Source: Clostridiales bacterium (lineage in GTDB: Bacteria; Bacillota; Clostridia; Christensenellales; CAG-1252). From it: 19,748 bases of DNA. How positions within the stretch are numbered: position 1 is the stretch's first letter; every line of letters starts with the position of its first letter. The notes beneath the pieces were generated by a model. It worked only from the letters and a program-made list of their open reading frames with translations, was not told the DNA's origin and ran no database searches. The DNA lies in assembly GCA_003445835.1 (NCBI GenBank), contig DMCI01000095.1, positions 1 to 19,748 of the forward strand, read 5' to 3'. This document shows, piece by piece, positions 1 to 7,300 of this stretch. A program made the translations under genes and the position numbers.

Positions 1-90
1 TGGCGGAGAGATAGGGATTTGAACCCTAGGTACCGGTGAAGGTACGCATGATTTCGAATCATGTGCATTCGACCTCTCTGCCATCTCTCC
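1..90 (-). tRNA. tRNA-Ser (anticodon CGA)
   Basis: Read on the minus strand, the segment folds as a class II tRNA. The acceptor stem is GGAGAGA paired with TCTCTCC, followed by a G discriminator base and an encoded CCA. The D stem is GCA/TGC. The anticodon arm is CATGA-TTCGAAA-TCATG, and the long variable arm has GTACC/GGTAC pairing. The T arm is TAGGG-TTCAAAT-CCCTA. The long variable arm and the CGA anticodon (plus-strand positions 54-56) identify a serine tRNA reading UCG codons. All stems pair fully, so it should be functional. Confidence 0.97.
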
Positions 91-102
91 GTGACATATA
101 AA

Positions 103-131
103 ATATTACTACAAAACCGCGGCGTTTGCAA
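103..131 (-). promoter_or_regulatory. Probable promoter of the tRNA-Ser gene
   Basis: On the minus strand a TTGCAA box (131-126) lies 17 bp upstream of TAATAT (108-103), about 12 bp before the mature 5' end of the tRNA. Spacing and position fit a sigma-A promoter. The stretch 91-177 holds no gene, and I saw no convincing terminator for the flavoprotein gene that ends at 178. Confidence 0.5.
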
Positions 132-177
132 GCGGAATTTCGGATGTTTGAAAAAGTGTCCGAGTTGGCTTTCCGTT

Positions 178-654
178 TTACTTTTCACGCACGGTTTTCC
201 CCGTAAGGTGTTGGATCGTGAAACAAAGCAGCAGGGTGGCGTCAAGGTACTTTTCGATCTCGCGTTCGACGTACTCCTTATCGGAGGTGAATTTGTAAGA
301 AAGCAGGCGGGAGATCTCCGCTATCTCATTTTTGTCGGTGACCTCTTCGATGATGCCGAAAGCGATCACGCTTTTGATCGTGAGCCACCATTCGCCGTCG
401 CCGCGTACGCCTTGATCCTCGGCGGTGAAAGACGCTTTGTTCGATCTTTTTAAGCAGTCCACCTTGTAACCGACTTTGCCGCTGTGGAAGTAGATCTTCC
501 CGGCGGTTTTGTCGTAGTAAAAGTTGATGGGCAGGGCGTACGGATAGCCGTCGTCACCGTTGACGGCAAGCACGCCGCGCAGGGCGTTTTCAAGCACTTG
601 GTCGCATTCCTCTCGGGTAAGAGCTTGTTTTTTGCGCAATAATTCTCTGAACAT
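178..654 (-). CDS. Flavin-binding protein of the PNPOx/NimA-like split-barrel family
   Basis: The protein has 158 residues and resembles the pyridoxamine 5'-phosphate oxidase-like (NimA-type) FMN-binding split-barrel family. Visible family features are the N-terminal helix with LTREECDQVLENA, the strand pair 'GVLAVNGDDGYPYALPINFYY' around residues 28-48, the 'KIYFHSGKVGYKVDCLK' segment, and a later 'GEWWLTIKSVIAFGIIEEV' strand pair. The start chosen is the ATG at 654, preceded by GAGGG five bases upstream. The frame stays open further upstream, but that extension runs through a terminator hairpin and resembles nothing. Such proteins are small cytosolic flavoproteins, often annotated as nitroimidazole resistance or general reductases. 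The substrate cannot be told from sequence. It lies downstream of the LURP-one gene on the same strand. Confidence 0.85.
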   Translation of the reverse strand: MFRELLRKKQALTREECDQVLENALRGVLAVNGDDGYPYALPINFYYDKTAGKIYFHSGKVGYKVDCLKRSNKASFTAEDQGVRGDGEWWLTIKSVIAFGIIEEVTDKNEIAEISRLLSYKFTSDKEYVEREIEKYLDATLLLCFTIQHLTGKTVREK

Positions 655-672
655 TTTTCCCTCGCAATATGA

Positions 673-695
673 AAAAGCCCCAAAAAGGGGCTTTT
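673..695 (-). terminator. Rho-independent terminator after the LURP-one-like gene
   Basis: A perfect 9-bp inverted repeat, AAAAGCCCC / GGGGCTTTT, encloses a 5-nt loop. On the minus strand it ends in a run of T, 21 bp after the stop codon of the gene at 716-1225. It also lies just upstream of the flavoprotein start at 654, so that gene needs either read-through or a promoter hidden in this short gap. I saw no good promoter there. Confidence 0.85.
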
Positions 696-715
696 GTCGG
701 TATGGTTTTGGCGCC

Positions 716-1225
716 TTAATCGTGTTGGTTGCTGAGCTTGTCAAAGTAGTTGTCAAGCGCGATGACGATGGCGATGTAAAGGGGTGCTTTGTCTTCAAGA
801 TCGGTTTCAAGCCAGAAGGAATCCGTTACTATATTGAAGTTGCGTCTGACGTGAGCGACGGGCACGCCGTTTTCCAAAATATCATAGTGTCTGCCGATAA
901 AATCGCCGTCAATGGTGATTTTCAGATCGTTGTCCTGCCCGATGGGAAGGATCACGAAATCTTGGCGGAAAGAGAAGAACTTCTTTTTCTTGACCATCAA
1001 GATCTTTTTGCCGTTTTCATCCATAATAAAGACTTTGGGCAAAAGGATGTGGAAAAATTTGTTGCGCACGCTGAAAAGAGGCTTTTTGTCCAACGAGCAG
1101 ATCTTCTTATACTTGGTAAAGGTGAAGACGCGACCTTTGACGAGGAAGAGATCTTTATCATTTTCATCTTTGACGGTACTGGACCCGCCGAAGGAAATGA
1201 TCTTGTTTTTGATGATATATTTCAT
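716..1225 (-). CDS. LURP-one-related / tubby C-terminal-like protein (YxjI type)
   Basis: The protein has 169 residues and fits the LURP-one-related (tubby-like fold) family at its usual size. It begins MKYIIKNKIISFGGSSTVKD and shows the alternating short strands typical of the family: 'KDLFLVKGRVFTF', 'FIMDENGKKILMVKKKKF', 'DLKITIDGDFIGRHYDI'. A final hydrophobic helix (about residues 148-163) forms the core of the barrel in this fold. A strong AGGAG sits eight bases before the ATG at 1225. It has a good promoter of its own and a terminator right after it. Members are thought to be phospholipid scramblase relatives or membrane-interacting cytosolic proteins, but their role in bacteria is not established. 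No signal peptide or membrane segment is seen. Confidence 0.88.
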   Translation of the reverse strand: MKYIIKNKIISFGGSSTVKDENDKDLFLVKGRVFTFTKYKKICSLDKKPLFSVRNKFFHILLPKVFIMDENGKKILMVKKKKFFSFRQDFVILPIGQDNDLKITIDGDFIGRHYDILENGVPVAHVRRNFNIVTDSFWLETDLEDKAPLYIAIVIALDNYFDKLSNQHD

Positions 1226-1254
1226 ATAATTCTCCTTTGAAAAGATTTTCTATC

Positions 1255-1283
1255 ATTATAATCCATTCCCGGGGAAAAATCAA
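1255..1283 (-). promoter_or_regulatory. Sigma-A promoter of the LURP-one-like gene
   Basis: On the minus strand TTGATT (1283-1278) is 17 bp from a perfect TATAAT (1260-1255), about 30 bp before the start codon at 1225. The spacer contains an 11-nt inverted repeat, TTCCC-G-GGGAA (1266-1276), which could be an operator or may be chance. Confidence 0.75.
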
Positions 1284-1363
1284 TACACAAAATGTTTTCG
1301 CTTCGGGAAGTCGGTGATTAATATTAAATATAGTTAACAATTGTCTTATCGCGCGCGCCTCTA

Positions 1364-1372
1364 TGTTAAAAT
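1364..1372 (+). promoter_or_regulatory. Possible extended -10 promoter of the giant lipoprotein gene
   Basis: TGTTAAAAT fits an extended -10 element (TGn-TAAAAT). No good -35 is at the right distance: the nearest, TTGTCT at 1341-1346, gives a 20-bp spacer. A transcript starting around 1379 would carry a short leader holding AGAGG five bases before the ATG at 1392. A 10-bp perfect palindrome, TTAATATTAA (1318-1327), lies upstream in the divergent intergenic region. Confidence 0.45.
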
Positions 1373-1391
1373 GAAATCGCCAGAGGTGCCT

Positions 1392-4300
1392 ATGAAAAGA
1401 AAACCTTTTTTGTTTTTGATCGTTATCGTTGCCGTGATGCTGTTGCTCTTCGTCGCTTGCAAAGGGGGGAGCAAAGAGATCCCCGTCCCGGAAAATCTTG
1501 CCGTTGACAACAACGTTTTGACCTGGGACGCCATTGTCGGCGCGGTCTCGTACGATATCAAGGTGGACGACAACGTTTATACCTCGGAGGAAAACAAGTA
1601 CTCTCTCCCGATCGCGGATTACGCGGAGCACGAGATCTCCGTCCGCGTTACCACTTACGACGGCACGAGCAAGTATTCCGAGTCCATCGTTTATAAGCGT
1701 CTGCAAAACAAGACCACTTTGCCGCAACTTTCCGCGCCGCGTATCTCCATGACGGGCAACCGCGTGATGTGGAGCACGGTTTTGAACAACGCGGGGTATA
1801 AGATCTATTTTGACGGCAAGACGTATTTGGCGCCCAAGAACTCCACTTACTACGACCTTACTTTTTCAAAAGACGGTCGCTTTGAGATCACGATGCAGAC
1901 CCTCGGCGACGGCGTTTCTTACGCTACCAGTACGATCAGTTCCGCATACATGGTGACGGTGCGCGAAGGCAAAGCCCCTCTCCAAAGCCTGCCCAAAGTG
2001 GAGTTTAGCTTCAACGCGGAGGAAAAGGTGATTGAATGGCGCAATCGTTATTCCGCGGACGCCGTTTCTTACGAGATCTATCAAGATAACTCTCCCATCC
2101 CGCTTGTGACCGTCCCCGCGGACGCCACCAAGACGAGGCAGACTTACGCGCCCACGCTTTTGGGCGGCAGGGTGTCTTATTCGATGCGGCTGATCAGCAA
2201 CAACGGACTTTACAACGCTTCGGCGTTTAACGACGCGATCACCTTCCCCATTGCGGACGCTGCGCCCGCAGGTCTTGCCGTCTTGCCGGAAACGGAGCAG
2301 GACGGTTACTTTATCGAGTGGTCGCCCCGCGTCTACCAGGACGGTTACGTCGTGGAGATCGACGGCAACGAGTACCCCGTAACGGAGTCGCTTTCGATGG
2401 CGGTCCCCACCGCGCTTGCGGCAGGGCGACACGTCGTTAGGGTCAAAACGAGCGGCAACGGCGTTTATTATCAGGATTCTTTATACTCGGGTGGCGTGGT
2501 CTTTTACACCAAAGACCAAGGCAGGATGACGACGCCGCTCGATATACCGGACTCTTTCCTCGTCGGTATGCAGGAGGACGCCATTTCCGTCAGCTTTGAC
2601 GAAGTGGAAAACGCCGCTTTCTATTTGTTGTGTTTTGAAGGACGCAGCGGCGATACCTATCTTGCTGCGACGGAAAATTCCGTTATCATTACCGCCGACG
2701 CCATCGGATCGCGTCAAGCTACCCAGCAGGAAATAAGCGACATCGCAAGGATCAGAAGCGACCTTCAAACGGGGGTAAGGGTCTCGGTAGCCGCCATACC
2801 GCAAAACGATTTGTTTGAGGCCTCGCCTTTTTCGGTGGAAAAACTCGTTGCTACCGAGGAAGTATCGTTCCTTGACGCGCCGCTCGGGTTCCGTTACGAC
2901 AACCAAGGGCTTGCTTGGACGAAAGAAACGGGCACGGAGTACGTGTACGAGTTGAGTCTTGACGGCGAGATCAAAGAAATCGGCGCGGGAAGTTCCGTTT
3001 CCATCAAGCCCGGAAAGCACTTGGCTCGCCTTCGCAAAAAAGGGCAGAACGCTTTGTGGTCCGAAGAGCTGATCTTCCGTGCGCCGCTTGATCTTGCGGC
3101 GCCTTCGGGACTCAGTGAAAATTCGGGCGTTTTGAGCTTTACCGGCAGTGAGTACGCGACCGCTTACGTTTTGTATTCAAACGGGTCGGCGCTTGCCACG
3201 CTTTATCCTTCCGAATCCATGATCTTGTTGTCCTCCTATATCAAAACGGACGGCAACTACGTTTTGTCGTTGCAGGCTGTGTCCTCGGGGTCGTTGAACG
3301 ACTCGCCGATGTCGGAGGAGTACTTGTACGTCAAAACGGACGGCGCCTACGGCACCGAATCCAAACCTTTCGTACCGCGTTCCGCTGCGGAATTTCTTTC
3401 GTTGATGCGTGACAACGCGGGCGCATATTGCGAGCTTATCGCGGGCGGGGTATACGACTTCGCAAATTATGATTTTTCGACGGTGCCCGCTTTTGATTTC
3501 AACGGAGTGATCCGCGGCAACGGCGCCACAGTGAAAGGACTCAAATTGACTTCGCCCCTCTTCAACGCGTTGAACGGCGCGACGATCCGCAATCTGACCA
3601 TCGAAGCGGATATCACAAATTACGCTTCTTCGCAGGGCGGCGTTCTTGCGCAGAGCGCAAGACAAACCGTTCTTGCCGATATGACCGTCAAGATCTCGGG
3701 CGAAACTTCCTTTGCGCGATCCGCTACCTTCGGCGTGTTGTTTTACGGCACGGACGACGTCACCGTCCGAAACGTGATCTTGGATTACGACGTTTCGCTT
3801 TCCTGCGGGGAAAACTGCGCTTTCGGCGCGGTGGCGTATGACGCAAAGGGGAGCTTTTTGTCCCTGACGATGCGGGGCGACGTTTCGGTCAACGGCTCCC
3901 ATACCCGTTTCGGTGGGTTGGGCGTGACCGGAAACGCGACGGTAAGCGGTTTTGCACAATCGCTCGTCGCGGAGGTAAAAGGTACAAACTCCGTTTTGGC
4001 TGCGGGATGTCTTGCGGACGGAACGGTGACGGCGGCGTCCCTTTCGGGCGGACTCACGCTCTCGTTGGATGCGCCCATCGTGACGTATTGCGGCGTGGCG
4101 CAAAAGGGCGTTTCGCTTTCAGACAGCACTCTCGGCGGGACAGTACGGACGACGCAGGCAACGGAAGCTTCGTTATACGGCGTTGCAAAGGCGGACGTTT
4201 CGTTACTCAAAAACACGACTGTCGCTTCCGAGTTGAGCGCAAACGCGACGGATGATCTGCAGTCTTACGGGTTTGCGGAGACCATCGAAGAAGACGTCGA

Positions 4301-7300
4301 TACGACGGGAAGCGCTTTTGTGGGAAAAATGGATCTCGTCGCCGCCGAAGAGACTTCCGTCACCGCGGCAAACTTCGCTAACGTCTTGAGAGGAGAACAC
4401 ACTCTTCGTGCGACGGGCGCCATCTCGTTGACGGGCGGCAAGGCTTTGCTCTCTTCGGGTGCGATCAACGCGCAAGATCTTATCCTTCAAAATCAAAGCA
4501 AATTTGCGTTGTCCGGCGTTCCTTACGCACAGGCGTTGGGCGCGGCGTGGACGGGCAGGGCGATCTCCGTCGTCGGCAGTCAGGAGATCCAAACCGAAAA
4601 CTGCGGTGAAATTGAATTTGCCGGTGTGGCTTATGAAGGCGATCTGCGCCTTGACGTCCAAAATTATCGCGTGTTCGGGCGGGTGGAAGCGGACTCCGCA
4701 ACGGTCGGTGGCATCCTCGAAAACGCAAACGACGTTGATTTTGCCGCGCTTTCTCTGACGGTGGATATTGACGTGATCTCGCCGGATCTTTGCGGCGTGG
4801 GCGCTCTCGTTACGGCAAACTCTTTGACGCTGCCTCAAACGGTCGATCTGTCGGTGAACATCGATGGCGTCGGTTCGGGTAGGATCGCGGGTTTTGCTTT
4901 GAATCTTCCGACTTTGACTCTAAGCGATCTTTCCGTCGCGGGCGCGCTGTCCTTAAAGGGCGACGGCGCTCTCCACGGCGTTGCGCAAAGCGTCGGAAGC
5001 GCGTCGAACGTATCCTCTTCGGCTTCCCTTTCCGCGGAAGGGGACGTCGTGGTCTATGGTCTTTTTGAACGCGTGACCAACGCCGATAACGTCTCGTTGT
5101 GCGGAAGCACCGTTACGATCAGATCAAACGACGGCGAATACTACGGATTGGCGGCAAACGTCAGTTCAAACAAAGTTCGCGGGGCGACCGTTTCGGACGT
5201 TACGCTTAGCGCGGAACCTTTGTCAACGGAAGGCGAAAGCACCGTCAGGATCTTCGGTATGTTCGATAGTCTTGCGGAACTCGGCGACGCGTCTGTCAGC
5301 GGCGTGACCTATACGATAGGCGAGTACGACAGCCTTCTTTTCGGCGGCTTGGCGTCCGTTTTTTCAACTTCCGTGCAAAACGGCGCGGTGGTCTATAGCT
5401 TGAATTCTTCCGCAAAGGACGCAAGGATCGGCGGCGCCTTCTTGGAGGGCAACGGCAGTATCGTCGGGTTGACCATCGGCGGCGCAAGTCCGTTGACTTT
5501 GACCTCAAGCGGTAAGACCCGTTTGGGCGGGTTGATCGCCGAAGCGGGCGACGTTTCGGTAAGCAGAGGTTCGACGTATTTGAACGTTTCGCTTCCTCTT
5601 GCCGCGGAAGGTGAGTCGATGGTGGGCGGCGCGTTTGGCACGCTTGCGACCAATCACGCGGCAAACTTTACGGATCATACGATCAAATTGACCGTTTCGC
5701 GTACGGGTTCAAGTAGGGCGCTTATCGGCGGCGCTGTGGCGCAACTGTCCGGTCGGATCGGCGGCGTTTGTGTGGAAGCGGATATCACAAGCGCGGTTGC
5801 TTCCGACTTGATCGGCGGCGTGGCGGCGACTTCTGCCTCTTCCGCGATCGAAAACTGCGTCGTCAAAGGCAGCGTGGATTCTTGCGCTGCCGTCGGCGGG
5901 TTGGTCGGCTCTTGTACGGGCGGTACCGTCAACGGCGCGATGATCGCTTTGACCGTTCGTTCGACGGGCGACGCGGCGGGCGGCGTGTTCTCTACGGCAA
6001 AGAATACGACGATCCTCAACGTAGGATCGCTTTCCCGCTTGGTGCAAAACGGCTACGGTTTCTTTAAGTCGGGTGAAAATCTCTCGATGGATTTCTGTTA
6101 TTTCGCAGGTGAGGCGCACTCGTACAGCTTGGCGGACAGCGCAAGCAATTGCGCCGTCAGCTCTATTCTCGTCGATGCAAGTTTGCGTGATCTTTCGGTC
6201 GCGCGTGAGGGTACGATCGCTTGTGATTTCAAAACGCTCGGTTACGGCTATACGGGGGGCGACCTCGGCAACGACTTTGTCGTTGACGGGATCCGTTACC
6301 CTTACGTTGCCGCGACGGGGTATCCTTTGCGTAACGTGACGGCGGGGATCAGAACTCTTGATCCCGTTGCTATCGCGGGGACGGTCGACCTTTATACGGA
6401 ACTTAACTTGCCCGGACTTTACGATGCGATCACGCCTTCCGTCACTTGGGTGGATAACGGCAACAATCTGGAGATCGCAGACGGCGTTGCTTCCGTCACG
6501 GATAACGGCTCGGGCGTTTTATACGGCGTGCTTGCCGGTGGCGTGCGCGTTTACAGCGTGGAATACACCTCTTCCGGCTTTATCCCCTTGTCGGGTGAAG
6601 GCACGGAGGAAAGCCCTTATTCGGTGCGTGACCTCAAATACCTCCATCACGTCGTAAGTTATGCGCATAACAATCCCGCGGCGTACTTCAAACTCGACGT
6701 TGAGGGCGGCGTCCTTGAAAACGCGACCTTCGACACGCTGTTTACGGCGACGGAGCCTTTCAAGGGTACTTTTGACTTTAACAACGTTGAGATCGTTTCC
6801 CCGACGATCGGGGCGGACGGTATTTTGGGATATTTGGACGGCGCTACCGTCAAAAATCTCGTTTTGACCGAATCCATGTGTTCGGGATGCGTTTTGGCGC
6901 GTACCGCCGTGAGCGCGACGATCGAAAACGTCTCGATCTCCGGCGCCGTTACGGACGATTGCGCCTTGATCTCCTCTTTGACGGATTGCGTCGTCAATGG
7001 CGTGACTGTCAACGTCGATTGCGTCGGCGGCGGCAAGTTCGCTCTCTTTAAAAACGTGACGGGCGGTACGCTTGAGAATCTCTCCGCGCGCTATAGCGCA
7101 AACACGGGTAGTGACGTGGAATTCTATCTGATAGAAGAGTCTTCGAGCGTAAGCGTCCAAAAAGCGCAGACTTCCTTCTTTGCGCAAGCGGCAAACGCGG
7201 CGACCGCGGCTTTGGTCAAGCAAGACCAAGGGTCGAACTTTGCTTCCGTGATGTTTGTTGCGGACGTTTGGTACGCAGATGCCGAAACAAGTCAACTTGC

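Noticed and set aside
1..177. Integration site next to tRNA-Ser
   Set aside because: tRNA genes often mark integration sites, but no integrase or direct repeat of the tRNA 3' end was seen in the window. Sequence left of position 1 is not available to test.
1341..1391. Earlier TTG start of the giant lipoprotein (17 extra residues)
   Set aside because: No ribosome binding site suits it, and the extra residues would stand before a normal lipoprotein signal peptide starting at the ATG of 1392.
3603..5790. Identical 16-base word (GAAGCGGATATCACAA) at 3603 and 5775 in the lipoprotein gene
   Set aside because: It falls in equivalent beta-helix rung positions (EADIT) and can be explained by protein repetition plus codon bias; no mobile or recombination signal surrounds it.
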